Assembly: GCF_040581485.1 (NCBI RefSeq)
Contig: NC_090130.1
Span: forward strand, 11,053,426-11,117,425
Length of the DNA: 64,000 nucleotides
Direction: 5' to 3'
From: Linepithema humile
Lineage: Eukaryota; Arthropoda; Insecta; Hymenoptera; Formicidae
In this document: positions 30,729 through 41,687 of the stretch, piece by piece
Position numbering within the stretch: position 1 is the first letter of the stretch
Layout of the letters: the number at the start of each line of letters is the position of its first letter
Position numbers and translations under genes: made by a program
Notes under the pieces: model-generated
What the model was told of the DNA's origin: nothing
The model's database searches: none
Seen by the model: the letters and a program-made list of their open reading frames with translations, nothing else

Positions 30729-31670
30729 GCGAAAAAACAACGGTTTGGCGGCTCATAACAACGTTATCAATGAAATAATAGAAATTTTTAATTCGTTTCA
30801 TGAAAGAATTAAATTTACATGTGAACGAGCTAACAAGGGACATTTGAGTTTTTTGGACGTAGAATTGATTGTAGAAGGTGACAACATTATTACCAAATGG
30901 TACCATAAACAGACTTTCTCGGAGAGGTACCTAAATTTTCTTTCTCAACATCACATATCACATAAGAGAGGAGTTATCTTTGGAATGGTTGATAGTAGTA
31001 TAAGACTTTCTCATCCACGCTTTCTTCAAAATGATCTTAATAACATCATTAATATCCTACGGAATAATAATTACCCTCTTCCATTTATTTTTTATAATAT
31101 AGAAGAAAGACTAAAATATTATTCTTTTGGCAACAAAAGAATACAAGGTGGAGAGAGTGGAGTGTCAGAGGACCGTAGAAATAAGTTTTTTACTATTCCA
31201 TACGTTAGAGGCATATCTAAGAAATTTACGTCCATGAGTAAGAAACATGGTTTTAGAATGTCTTATGCTAGGGAATGTGATATGAGGTACTTCATAAAGA
31301 GACACAAAGATATTTTAGAAAAATTTTTACATTGTGGTGTAGTATACAAGATTTCTTGTGTGGATTGTGAGGCAACTTACATAGGTCAAACAAAGAGAAG
31401 GTTGGAAACTAGGATTAAAAAGCATAAAAATGATATTTAAAAAAAGCACTTCTCCTTCAGTTATTTCTCAACATCGGTTAGAATTTAATCACCAAATGAA
31501 TTGGGAAGGAGTTAGCATTGTAGATAATGAAAAATCATATGTGAGAAGACTAACTTCAGAAATGATAAACATAAAAAGACAGTCACACGGTCTAAACAAA
31601 CAAAGATGACACTGATTTGCTTTCTGATTCTTATATTCCTATTTTCAACTTATTGCCTACTCTATAGTTT
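30729..31670 (+). pseudogene. Outer PLE reverse transcriptase remnant plus GIY-YIG endonuclease
   Basis: The open frame to 31,440 begins just after the position of the YVDD box (a 'LAAHNN' sequence, equivalent to 'LAAPNN' in the inner PLE). It therefore keeps only the RT thumb and the endonuclease (VYKISCVDCEATYIGQTKRR). After a TAA at 31,438 the frame continues in another phase (SPSVISQHRLEFNH...) to about 31,608, so a frameshift broke it. It shows the same domain order as the inner element, but the catalytic RT core is deleted. Confidence 0.8.
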
Positions 31671-32026
31671 AGAAAAATAATATTTTTTGTTTTACTGGCT
31701 GGGATTGTGATTGCCCCTTCTCCTTTGATTCCCTCTCCCTTATTTCCTAGTATTACATGCCTTCGGGTCTTCAATTTTAAAATGTAACATTAACTCACAG
31801 TTGAGAACATGGTGACTTGAGATTAACACCGCAACAGCAATTTCTCACAATCACATAAGTGATCACCAGTATAGACCTCAATAATGGTGAATTGAATCAA
31901 CATAGTTTTAAGTACAGGTATGCGACATAATATTAATTATTTATTAAAATATTTTTAAGCAAATTATTATCTTGACCTCAATTTTATATATAAAATCACT
32001 AAGATGTATAAATATTTAGATTAAAA

Positions 32027-32070
32027 AGAACACGGAAGATGGTTGAATGATCAGCCGAAACGTTTGTTCT
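32027..32070 (+). ncRNA. Hammerhead-like motif, right arm of the outer PLE
   Basis: This is the inverted partner of the motif at 28,208-28,251. Stems I (AGAACA/TGTTCT) and II (GGTTGA/TCAGCC, loop ATGA) and the GAAACGTT block are identical. The core reads CGGAAGA instead of CTGAAGA. The single T-to-G change at an invariant position should abolish cleavage. Confidence 0.6.
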
Positions 32071-32244
32071 AACATTGGTGTAATAAAGAATATATATCAA
32101 GATATACGATCTACTTGGGCTTGAGATCCTCCTACCACTATATCTATATTACTAAATATTAATCAATGTAATTGGGCTTATTTATTAATCTAATAAATTA
32201 CAAATAAATGAATAAATAAATAAATAAATAAATGAAAGCTATTA

Positions 32245-32390
32245 TAAGTCCAAACTAGGCCTATTTGCTCATATCTTGATCTTGTTAAGGAATTGAAATG
32301 GAAAGTCTATTGATTCAAATTATCAATTAGCCTTTTTAGATGTCATTATTCACAAACATCCTAGTAGAAACATCCAATGTTAGCATCTCT
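32245..32390 (+). pseudogene. Possible decayed PLE fragment
   Basis: One frame reads a short stretch similar to the 'NFLDL/SFLDVELIV' segment of the two better PLE copies (QLAFLDVIIHKHPS, about 32,315-32,360). The rest is too decayed to align by eye. Confidence 0.3.
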
Positions 32391-32392
32391 AA

Positions 32393-32548
32393 GGGCAGTA
32401 TTCATAGTTCGTTCTTATATTTAAGATAATCTTAAGTCGTCATCGTCGTTGTCTTAAGATACTAATATAGCTTTCTGATTGGTTCATAGCATCTTAAGAC
32501 CATACTTAAGACAATCTTAAATATAAAAACGGATTATGAATACCGTCC
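32393..32548. mobile_element. Harbinger-like MITE with TAA target duplication
   Basis: The ends GGGCAGTATTCATAG and the inverted ATGAATACCGTCC are flanked by TAA on both sides. The 156-bp interior is palindromic, with 'tcttaag' and 'atatttaagataatcttaag' halves. A 3-bp TAA duplication with G-rich ends fits PIF/Harbinger. A degenerate relative lies at about 36,535-36,678. Confidence 0.65.
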
Positions 32549-32641
32549 TAAAAGATGGAACTCAATACCTCTGAATAAATTTTTAATTGGAATTAATTTA
32601 ATCTTAAATTCCACATTTTTTATCTTTGACAAAATCATATA

Positions 32642-33339
32642 CAGGGTGTCCTAAAAATTTTGACAAAGCGCTCGTGTGCAGGTAGAGCGGACTAAACTGA
32701 GTCGAAAAGTCCTGTACCATTTTGCAATTTATGAAACAGTTAACAAATTATTAATTACTGAAGATCGCCGAATAAGCACGTATCCGCCCAGCCTACCGTC
32801 GAATGCAAACGCGCAGCGAGATACGACCACTGTTACGTGCCGCAACTTATAGTTTCTTAGATTACTCTTTTTATTCGAACCTTTGAACCTTTTTTTATCT
32901 TTACTCCTTCTTGATCCTAAACACATGACCCTTCGATAACTGCAATAAACATAAACGCTGTCCCTATGCCTAACGCATATTTTCCTTTTGACAAAACCGC
33001 CTCCTTCCAATAAACATTCCGCCGCTACGATTTTCCTACAGCACCTTAAACAAAGATAATTCTCGTCAGTTCAGTTCTCGATCAAAGCTCAAACCAGCAA
33101 CACCGAATAAAGACTTTTTCCACAAACGTGTCCCGACTTATTCTAAATAATCTATTACGTAGCTATACGCTCGTAACACCACCCAGCTATCATGGTCGCT
33201 AGGCGCGCGGGGAGTTGTTTACTACAAGCGGCAAAGCCCATTCTGAGATATAATTGTCTTCCGTTTTTTTAATCGTATCTTCAGTTTAGTTCACTCCACC
33301 TGCATATGAGCGCTTTGTCAAAATTTTTGGAATATCCTG
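32642..33339. mobile_element. Mariner-type MITE interrupted by a solo LTR
   Basis: The ends CAGGGTGTCC and GGAATATCCTG are flanked by TA, and about 60 bp inside each end match as inverted copies ('ttttgacaaagcgctc' against 'gagcgctttgtcaaaa'). A 348-bp solo LTR sits in its interior. Confidence 0.75.
32831..33178. mobile_element. Solo LTR, 348 bp, 4-bp target duplication CCAC
   Basis: It begins TGTTACG and ends CGTAACA, with CCAC directly before (32,827-32,830) and after (33,179-33,182). An AATAAA near 33,105 fits a polyadenylation region inside an LTR. No internal retroelement sequence remains. Confidence 0.75.
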
Positions 33340-33387
33340 TACAAATAAATTTTCGGCACATCGATAGGCTCATTATTATTCCCAAAT

Positions 33388-34193
33388 AATAGCTGATATT
33401 GTTATGCAGGACCTTGAGATTGAGGCCATTGGTCGCCTACCTTGTGCATTTTCGGTCTACTATAGATACGTAGACGACATTTTATTGGCTGCACCCAAAG
33501 AGGACTTGGGAGAAATTTTATTTATTTATAACTCAATGCACGAGCGGTTACAGTTTATTTTGGAAATAGGTAATAACAATTAAATTAATTTTTTAAACGC
33601 TCTGATCATTATTGAGAATAACAAGTTTGTTTTCAATTTGAATCATAAATCAACCTCCATTCTCTCGGAGATATCTTAATTTCCACCCACATCACCCTCT
33701 CATTCATAAAAAAGGCATTTTAATATTATTAGAAAATTGCTATCTGTTGGATTTTATTTTTACAATAATCAGAAACAGGATAAAGTCTCACTTTTATAAG
33801 AACAACGAATCTCAAAAAAAAGAAAGAAAAAAAGAAATTCTTTACAATTCCTTATGTTAACGGTACATCCGAGAAATTTCTATCAATTGTAAAAAAACAA
33901 AATTTTAAAATAACCTTTTATTGCAATAACAAATTAGATAAATTTATTATAACAGGCAAAGGCATCCTAGATCTGATGCAGCAAAGTGGAGTTGTTTATA
34001 AGATCTCTTACCACAATTGTGAAGCCACTTATGTTACACAGACCAAGAGATAACTCAAAACAAGAATCAGGGAACACCGTTCTGACATTAAAAAAAGACC
34101 GGATTCTCCTTCGGTGATTTCCGCCTACAAGTTGGAACACAACATCATGAATTTGGTTGAGAACATGTGGAAGTATTAGATAGAGAAGCCTTA
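33388..34193 (+). pseudogene. Third Penelope-like element, decayed RT and GIY-YIG remnant
   Basis: From about 33,390 the sequence reads 'IVMQDLEIEAIGRLP' and 'YYRYVDDILLAAP', close to the inner PLE, then stops and frameshifts follow. From about 33,980 a GIY-YIG-like region (VVYKISYHNCEATYV) resumes, with an in-frame stop after the 'TQTKR' position. It is cut at 34,193 by the TA-flanked MITE. Confidence 0.75.
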
Positions 34194-34749
34194 TACAGGG
34201 TGTTGCATATACATATTGGGCAGTACGACGGGTTGCGCGGCATACTTTGCAGGGATAGGCGCGGTTCAGTGGGCAATGACAGCATATATATGTACCATCA
34301 TAACTTATTGATCGAATTGATCGCGCGCATTTTTACTAATTTTGAGTTTACAGCGTTTCAATTATGACAGACTTGAATCGTTGCAATTATTACTAAAGAA
34401 GCTAAAACACATTAAAGATAAAAAATTAAATTTTAGAAAGTTAACACGTTAAAAAAAACAAATATGATACAACAAAATTTCTTTCTTTACCGTTTTACTT
34501 TTCGCGCGTGTTAGCGTTGTAAATTTCGATAGAGCGGTAAAGAAAGAAATTTTGTTGTATTATATTTGTTTTTTTTTAACGTGTTAACTTTCTAAAATTT
34601 AATTTTTTATCTTTAATGTGTTTTAGTTTCTCTAGTAATAATCGCAACGATTATTCAAGTTCGTCGTAATTGAAACGCTGTAAACTCAAAATTAGTAAAA
34701 ATGCGCGCGATCAATTCGATCATTAAGTTATAGTACGTATATATGCTGT

Positions 34750-36262
34750 TGTTACGTCTGGTCACTAGACGTGTGTAGAGAATTCTGTAATATCGACTAT
34801 TAGCGCGAAATTTGAAATGCTTCCTTATTTTTTAGTCACCCTGCGTTCACCGGGTTTACTAGGGATACAGAAGATAATGATCCATCGTATGAAAGGATAT
34901 GAATAAAATCAAATAAAAATCGATTAAATTAGCTTACCTAATTTTAATTAGAAGCAAAGCCTTATAGATACGTCTTAATAATGCAGATATTACACTGCTA
35001 AATATGAACCAAATAACTCAGTGTTTTCAACTGGACAATGCAGAGAAAAATAGTATATAGAACTTAATCTGACCTAACAGTGAGTCTGCTGGAAGAGAAC
35101 TGTCTTGCGAGCGATGATGTACGTTGGTCCTCTTGTGGTGGGGAGTAGGCCCTCGAGAGTATCGCATAGATTTTTAATCGTCACATCGGCTTCTTGATAC
35201 GTTGAAATATCGTTTGGCTGGAAGTTGATATGCAGCTCGTTTTCGTTTGTAACGGTTCGCCTTTCTCGACGCCGCGGATCTGCTCGCCAGAGTCAGGATT
35301 CGAGAGAAGGAGGGAAGCGTGATCAATCACTCCATGAGATATATTAAAGCTTCGTTTATTCAGTTGTCTGAGGAATACAATGCGCGCTCCTGCGCGGACG
35401 TTCTCACTTAGGTCTACGGCGTTCACTTAAACTAACGTTAACTCTATATAATACTCTATATAACTCTATATAATACAACCGCGTACCAGGAGAACCCTGG
35501 TTTTAGGAGAGGGAGCACCCGTCTCCTTTAGGACGGCCTAGCGCGCCGCGAGCCGGGAGAACCCTGGCTTCAGGGCGGGAGCACCCGGCCCTGTCGGTGG
35601 GAAAATCGGGGAGACCGAATGCCGGGAGAAACCCTGGCAGCAGAGCGGAAGAACCCGGCCCTGTCGGCGGAAAATCGGAGCAGGTATATCTCGGGAGCAC
35701 CCAGAGATGTGGTCTGGTCGGATACCGGATCGGGACAGGTGCCGTTATGCTGGCCGAGCCGGCTTATATACCCGGCTCGGGCCTCCCACCCGCGAGTATC
35801 GGTCGCGCAGTGGGAGCGGTCTCCACGCTGGGGCATCGCATGGGCGCGAGCGCTCGTGGGCGTCATAGGCGTCGAGCCTACGTCTGGTCGGTCGGTAGGG
35901 ACGATGAGTGGTAGGCGCATCGTCACACGTTTATAGAAGATAGTCGACGGATAAGATGGGTGTCTGGTAACCTTTTTGGACGAAGCCGACTTGCTTCCGT
36001 TGTTGCCTTTTAATCTCTCGTGAAATTATTTCATTTGCCTTTGCTTATGTTATTCTTATCTCTTCGCTTATTTGTTCAATGCATTGTTCAGTTATGCAGT
36101 ATTCTTATAGCTATAATATAATTAATATTTTATAACTAATAATACAATTAACACTTATAATCATAACTTCAATCTTGCTCTTTAGATGAATTTTAGATGG
36201 ACTTGTACAGATCTCTTTAATAATGTTCTGTTTTTTGAATTTTACCATTGTCGGGACATCAC
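34750..36262 (-). repeat. 3' LTR of the Gypsy-class element, interrupted
   Basis: It aligns along its whole length with 58,914-59,743, except for a 680-bp solo LTR plus its 4-bp duplication at 35,248-35,931. It begins TGTTACGTCTGG on the + strand. Its inner end is disturbed by the transposon at 36,262. Confidence 0.9.
35248..35927. mobile_element. GC-rich solo LTR, 680 bp, 4-bp duplication CGTT
   Basis: It starts TGTAACGG and ends CGTCACA, bounded by CGTT at 35,244-35,247 and 35,928-35,931; the other LTR copy at 59,400-59,420 shows the empty site. Inside (35,480-35,700) is a GC-rich imperfect repeat of 'gggagaaccctgg...gcacccg' units. Several open frames cross it on both strands, but they follow repeat composition and show no recognisable domain. 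Confidence 0.85.
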
Positions 36263-37794
36263 CCACATAGCAAAATTTCATCCTACGGATGTCCGTGGGA
36301 TGTAATGTAAAGGATTTTCAGATATCCCTGGGATGTCTGTACAAAGCCATAGGATATCCGTAGGGCATCCGTGGGATATCCGAATGTCCGCTTTTCAGAT
36401 ATCCGTAGGACATCCAAAAATAAATCCCTGGGATATCCCTGGGATATCCTACATATGATTAAATTAGATCCCAACAATGTCCCCTGGATATTTTTTTTTA
36501 TCCAGATAAAATCCAAATAAAATTATTGAATATAGGATGGTGTTAATAATCCGATCTTATATTCGAAATCATTTTAAAACCTCATTCAATCAACAAAATG
36601 GTTGCGCAACATTATTTCATTAGTTGAATGAAATCATAAGACAATTCTAAATATAAAATTGGACTATAAATACCACCCAGAAAAATATCTATTTTAAATG
36701 TTTATTTAAAATGCCTTTAAAAAATATATTTTTTTTTAAGATTTAAACAGAAATTGTTTAGTTTTAAGTTAAGGAAACAATAAAACAGTAATCTTAATAA
36801 GTAACGTCACTCTCTTTCTCTCTCGAAAAGTTTCATATTAATTATTATTTATATTTTAAAAATTTACGACAATCTCGCTTTAATGACACCACTATCAAGA
36901 TATTGTTTTATTACTATTTTTTATTACTCCTTTAAAACTAAAGAATTTTTGAAACATTTTTTCAAAATACATATTTTTTTCAAATATTTTATATAGACAT
37001 TTGACATGTAAGTATCTTTATGAGCATAAAGGAAAGATTATTAGCAAAATTTCTAAAAATAAAAGCTTCTAATATATTACATTATTTTAAGAATAGACAC
37101 ATTTCAAAAAAGGTAAAGTACGTATAAGTAATATAAATAATAGTACATTTGAAGCACATTTTATTATAAAATATGTAATTTTTTTTTAAATTTTTTATTT
37201 ATTATATAATGTAAAAATAGTCACAATAAAAATAAAATTTGTATATATAAAAACGAAAACTAAAGATACGTCTTGTACATTTCAAAATTGCACTAGTCAC
37301 AGTGTTAGATATAAATTAATAAACTTGATATTACTAAATATTATAACTTAATATGAATAATATTACATACATAATATTTTATACATAAAATTGCTAATAT
37401 TATGTATAATTTATACACATGAACAAAATATAAAAAAAAAGTATTAAATATTTTATTGTGCAGCATTCAGTTTTTTTATTTTTTTAATTGCATGACGAAG
37501 TCATGATTTAATTGGTTCCGAAATTTCGTGCTCAGTAGCTTGCGGGTATTTTAATTGAACTGTACCTACAAATACGTATAAACATTTATATAACATAAAT
37601 ATAAACATATACCTCTCAATATATTTTTAATTTTTTTAAACCAGATGTTTAATGAATTAGATGGAAAGTTAATCTAATTTTTATAATTTAATAACTAAAT
37701 CTAATGTATGTATTATATGTATATGCATTATGTATAGATTTATTAGTGTAAATATCTATGTGTTTAAGTGTTTGTTTATGTATTTGTATGTGTG

Positions 37795-37835
<41 letters not shown>

Positions 37836-38186
37836 GTAGTATATATTTACTAAACTTACATTCACTAAATTTATTAACAAAACAAACATTAATATTTCCT
37901 ACATATACATAATTCTTGTCATTTTTCAAAGAACTAGTTATTCTTAAAGATGCATGTATTATGTTACCTTGTTTATGCCATAAGTTAAGAATATTATGTT
38001 ACCTTGTTTACGCAATAATTAATGATGACTTAAATATTAGTATCTATAGTCTTTTTTTTACTGTAAATAAGCAAACTCTTCCTGCAATATAATTTAAAAC
38101 AATAATATTGAATCCTATTTTCACTATACTATACATATACATAATATTACATACGTAAAACTAACTTATTTGTAAAAATTATATAC

Positions 38187-38244
<58 letters not shown>

Positions 38245-39932
38245 GTGCTATAAATATATATATAGCACAAAAATTAATATAAAATATATAAATAAAAATT
38301 GTAGTAGCGGTGTTCTACTAACCAACATCTCTCAAACATAACCTTATTTATGATATATATAGAAAGATGACCTGCATATGATATAATAATTTTAGATTTT
38401 AATAATTATCTGTCAATTTAATAGTTCCTGACGCCTTATATTATCGCTTATGCGCCTTTTTCCGTTTTTTAAGGGAGAATCATAGCACAAAACTCACACT
38501 TCACTGTCTGCGTTAATCTCAATGTTCACCGATCTACAACACTAGAATTTGATTCGAGTTGTCGATTCGAGAAAGGTTAGGTAATCAAAAAGCGGTAATC
38601 TTATACAGTGATGGGAGAAAGTTCCGTAACGGTCAAATATCTTGGAAATTAATGATTATGGAAGAAAATGTTTAATACAAAAGTTTTAATATATTAAGTG
38701 GTCTATTATATGGTTATATTGAAATGACCTTCATGTGACCTTGAAGGACACCGCAAAGGTCAACTTTGAAATCTTAAATGGAAACTCCTATTTTCTATTA
38801 CATATTCTTAAAGCTGGTGTCAAGACGTTTCCGAAACACTATAATGAAGTTATTTTTTATTAAATACTTTTCGAGTTATGAGGCTTGAAAGTTACAGCAT
38901 TTTGACATAAAATACAAAATATCTTGTAAAACATTCAATTTTCAGGAATCTTACCTTAATACTTTTATGCATAAAATAATGAGACGAATCAATTGATATA
39001 AAGAAAACACATTGTTGCTTTTAAAAAAAAATATGCAGCTGCATGTTGCAAATTACATATTTTTTCTTCTGAAAGATTTCTGAAAATTGAATATTTTACA
39101 AGATATTTTGTATTTTATGTCAAAATGCTGTAACCTTCAAGCCTCATAACTCGAAAAGTACTTAATAAAAAATAATTTTATTATATTGTTTCGGAAACGT
39201 CTTAACACCAGCTTTAAGAATATGTAATAGAAAATAGGAGATTCTATTTAAGATTTCAAAGTTGACCTTCGCGGTGTCTTTCAAGGTCACATGAAGATCA
39301 TTTCAATATAACCATATAATAGACCATTTGATATACTAAAACTTTTGTATTGAACATTTTCTTCCATAATCAATATTTTCCAAGATATTTGACCATTACG
39401 GAACTTTCTTCCATCACTGTATATACTGGCTTCTCGAACCAAGAACTCGATGACCAAGTTCTAGTATCGTCATATAATAGAAATAAATATTTTCTCTATA
39501 TATATACTTGTACTTTGCTCTTAACAAATGGACGGATTAAAATTATATTTGTATGTTATATGTGTGTTTACGCATGCACACAAAATTAAATTTGTTCTCT
39601 GTTCAAATTAAGCAAAAAAATGTCTTACTAAAAAATATTTATGTAAGAAATCTTTTGCTAAATTTGAAGAAACAGCAATTTTAATGTACGTATATTTTTT
39701 GTGCTAGAAATATCTTTAGGAAATCCTACGAATAACTATTTATTATCGATCTGTATCATTCGAATCATTTTGATCAAAATGGGATGTCCTGCGGAGATCG
39801 TACATAAGATATCCACAGGACATGCTACACGGGATATCCTCAGGTAATCCTACGGATAACGTTTTGTTCTGGATCAAACTGGGACTATTTCGATCAAATT
39901 GGGATGTCCTGGGAAGATCTTTGCTATGTGTG
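36262..39932. mobile_element. DNA transposon with CACATAGCAAA ends and GGATATCC subterminal repeats
   Basis: The ends CACATAGCAAA (36,265) and TTTGCTATGTG (39,919-39,929) are inverted; the flanks suggest a 2-3-bp duplication (CA or CAC). Next to each end lie many degenerate copies of 'ggatatccgtgggatgtcc'-like units (36,276-36,470 and 39,778-39,915). The interior is AT-rich, with (AT)n tracts at 37,797-37,835 and 38,181-38,260, and lacks a transposase frame. It contains a nested palindromic MITE and a degenerate Harbinger-like MITE (about 36,535-36,678). Superfamily not assigned. Confidence 0.7.
38606..39419. mobile_element. Perfectly foldable mariner-type MITE, 814 bp
   Basis: TA flanks CAGTGATGGGAGAAAG at the left and CTTTCTTCCATCACTG at the right. 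The two 400-bp halves are near-identical inverted copies centred near 39,012, including 'gtaacggtcaaatatcttgg' and 'ccgcaaaggtcaactttgaa'. It has no coding frame. Confidence 0.88.
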
Positions 39933-39934
39933 CA

Positions 39935-39949
39935 CACCACCCCCCTTAA
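39935..39949 (-). other. Polypurine tract of the Gypsy-class element
   Basis: The - strand reads CTTAAGGGGGGTGGTG directly after the env-like gene. Such a tract primes plus-strand DNA synthesis next to the 3' LTR. It is now separated from that LTR by the transposon at 36,262-39,932. Confidence 0.65.
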
Positions 39950-39973
39950 GTAACAAATACCGATAGTACTTTA

Positions 39974-41203
39974 CTAAGGGATTTGTTCACTTCCATCTAA
40001 TTTAGCCCGTAAATCTCGAAACGAATAGACTATGGGTACGGCTTGTGTAAGTTGTGCGTGTGTTTCTGTTGGTTGTGCATTTATTATCGTTGGCGTATTG
40101 TGTGTGGTTTCATTCGCAGCGCTCTCGTTTACATGTGTTTCTTGCTTTGGTTCTGATTGGTTCTGTTTTTTGTTAGCGAGATATAATAACAAGTGTGTGA
40201 AAGAGCTCCAAATTGCTGCTAGTAAATGCAGACTACATCCGTATGCTGCATGTAGTGCATAACCATGAATTAGAGTATCGAATATTATTTTGATTAACCT
40301 GATTATTATAAATATTCCAAATATTCCGGCCGTTGCAGCGCCAAAAGTAGTAAATCCGTTCCATATTTTTGACAAAGTATTATTGTAAATTTTATTCAAG
40401 GAATTTTCATCTAACAAATTTTGTAAAAAAACGGTATCGGAAGGGATTGATTGTCCTGTAAAGCCTCGAGCGATGGTATGTAAAACAGCGCTTTTTTCAG
40501 CGGGGAACATAATATGATCTCTTAATTCTTCTAAGTCTTGTTGAGAATAAATACCGCTAGTAGCCAAAGATTTGGGTGCCAAGTATTTCCAAGAGAGTTT
40601 TGTTAATGGTTTAATTTCCTGTGGCGGTGTTGTCATAGCAGGTGTTGGGTTTAGCTGTATCCAGTTTTCGTCAATATTGTAAAGTATTGGAAGAAGGGAG
40701 TTGCAGTCTCTAAGTGTATGATGTTTAGTAATGATTCGTGATTTTGGAGTCATGTATAATGAGGTGTTTTTAAAAATGATCGGTAGTTCTGTATGACAAG
40801 TGTTTGATTTTCGGACAGTTACTTCAATAGGTATACATTTAATTACATGGATCGCCTCTCCAGCTGTGACTGCCATATAGCCAGGCATCTTCATAAGCCT
40901 GAATGCAAATTCATTAGGTAATATTGTTGCTAAAGACAAGGTATTTTGAATTACCTGTTTCTCCAGTTCACATTTTTGCAATATTATGTCCTGGTAAAGA
41001 GAGGTTATCTGATTTCTGATATGACTCTCCACATACACAAATTTTGAGTTTACGTAGGTAAACATGTCCAAATTTGTTACGGCAGTCTTTGACATTGTCT
41101 TAAAGATGTTTCCTTTCTCAGTCTCGAAGATGAACAGTTTGGGATGTTCTGTTCCAAGTAATGTGTATGCAAGTAGTATGGTTACGTGTTTGTGTAAGAG
41201 CAA
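39974..41203 (-). pseudogene. Env-like glycoprotein, C-terminal part (broken viral-type env)
   Basis: A 409-codon open frame covers the second half of an envelope-type glycoprotein. A strongly hydrophobic segment around residues 285-310 (near FGIFIIIRLIKIIFD) is a likely membrane anchor. It is followed by a His/Cys-containing stretch and a polar Thr/Gln/Asn-rich cytoplasmic tail. It lies just before the polypurine tract, the standard env place. It is out of frame with the preceding env segment (41,244-41,682), so a frameshift separates them. The overall pattern recalls glycoproteins of chuvirus-like negative-strand viruses captured by insect LTR elements. This is inference from motif layout. 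Confidence 0.65.
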
Positions 41204-41243
41204 AAGTTGTGTCCTGTGTCTCTAAAGTGAATATAATAGTGTG

Positions 41244-41682
41244 TTATGCGCCTAACAACCCTTGAAACTTGGTAGCAGTCCCTTCAAATAAAACATCATA
41301 TGCTTCAAACCCGCAAGCTGTTATTGGCATGCTTTGCCAAAACGTATATCCATCATCCGAGTCTACACTTTCTTCGCTCAAATCGCAAATTGTGCCAGAT
41401 TTTAGTATTATTTTTCCTGCGTTTAGTTTTACTGATACATAAGCGATTTTTAACGATATTTTTACTGTGGCTTGAACTATTACATCATCCCAGATACCGT
41501 AATAGTCTGAGTATTGAACGCCCTTACAAGTTCCGTCTACTTTTATCTTTCCTGCTATAGTGACACTACGATAGTAAGTATTATTAGGTTTTAATCCGTC
41601 TATAATGTCTGATTCTCCTATCCTGAGAAGCCCTTCCCTATGCATTTGAACGCATCTACTGCGTGATGTTTCTTGTAAGTAA
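41244..41682 (-). pseudogene. Env-like glycoprotein, middle part, ends at a premature TAA
   Basis: The open frame includes a segment with GKIKVDGTCKGVQYSDYYG and GIWDDVIVQATVKI, matching the conserved beta-rich region I associate with chuvirus-type glycoproteins. Spaced cysteines are visible. The frame is truncated on its N-terminal side by the BEL/Pao insertion at 41,683-41,687 and continues in phase beyond that element. A TAA at 41,244-41,246 closes it early. Upstream and downstream segments are listed separately. Confidence 0.65.
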
Positions 41683-41687
41683 CTGGC

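Larger units (their letters stand above)
28130..32150 (+). mobile_element. Penelope-like element with inverted terminal arms (outer PLE)
   Basis: The right arm (31,692-32,150, 459 bp) is matched as reverse complement by a left arm split into 28,130-28,287 and 30,429-30,728, which sum to about 458 bp. The split comes from a second PLE inserted at 28,288. The core (30,729-31,690) holds a truncated reverse transcriptase and GIY-YIG nuclease. Inverted or direct terminal repeats (pLTRs) are known in the Penelope class. The outer target duplication is not clear. Confidence 0.8.

Noticed and set aside
32729..33010. 93-codon - strand open frame
   Set aside because: It crosses the boundary between a MITE and the solo LTR nested in it, so it cannot be an old gene.
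35503..35936. Several open frames of 60-118 codons on both strands
   Set aside because: They lie inside a GC-rich solo LTR with internal tandem repeats; no recognisable domain, and both strands are equally open.
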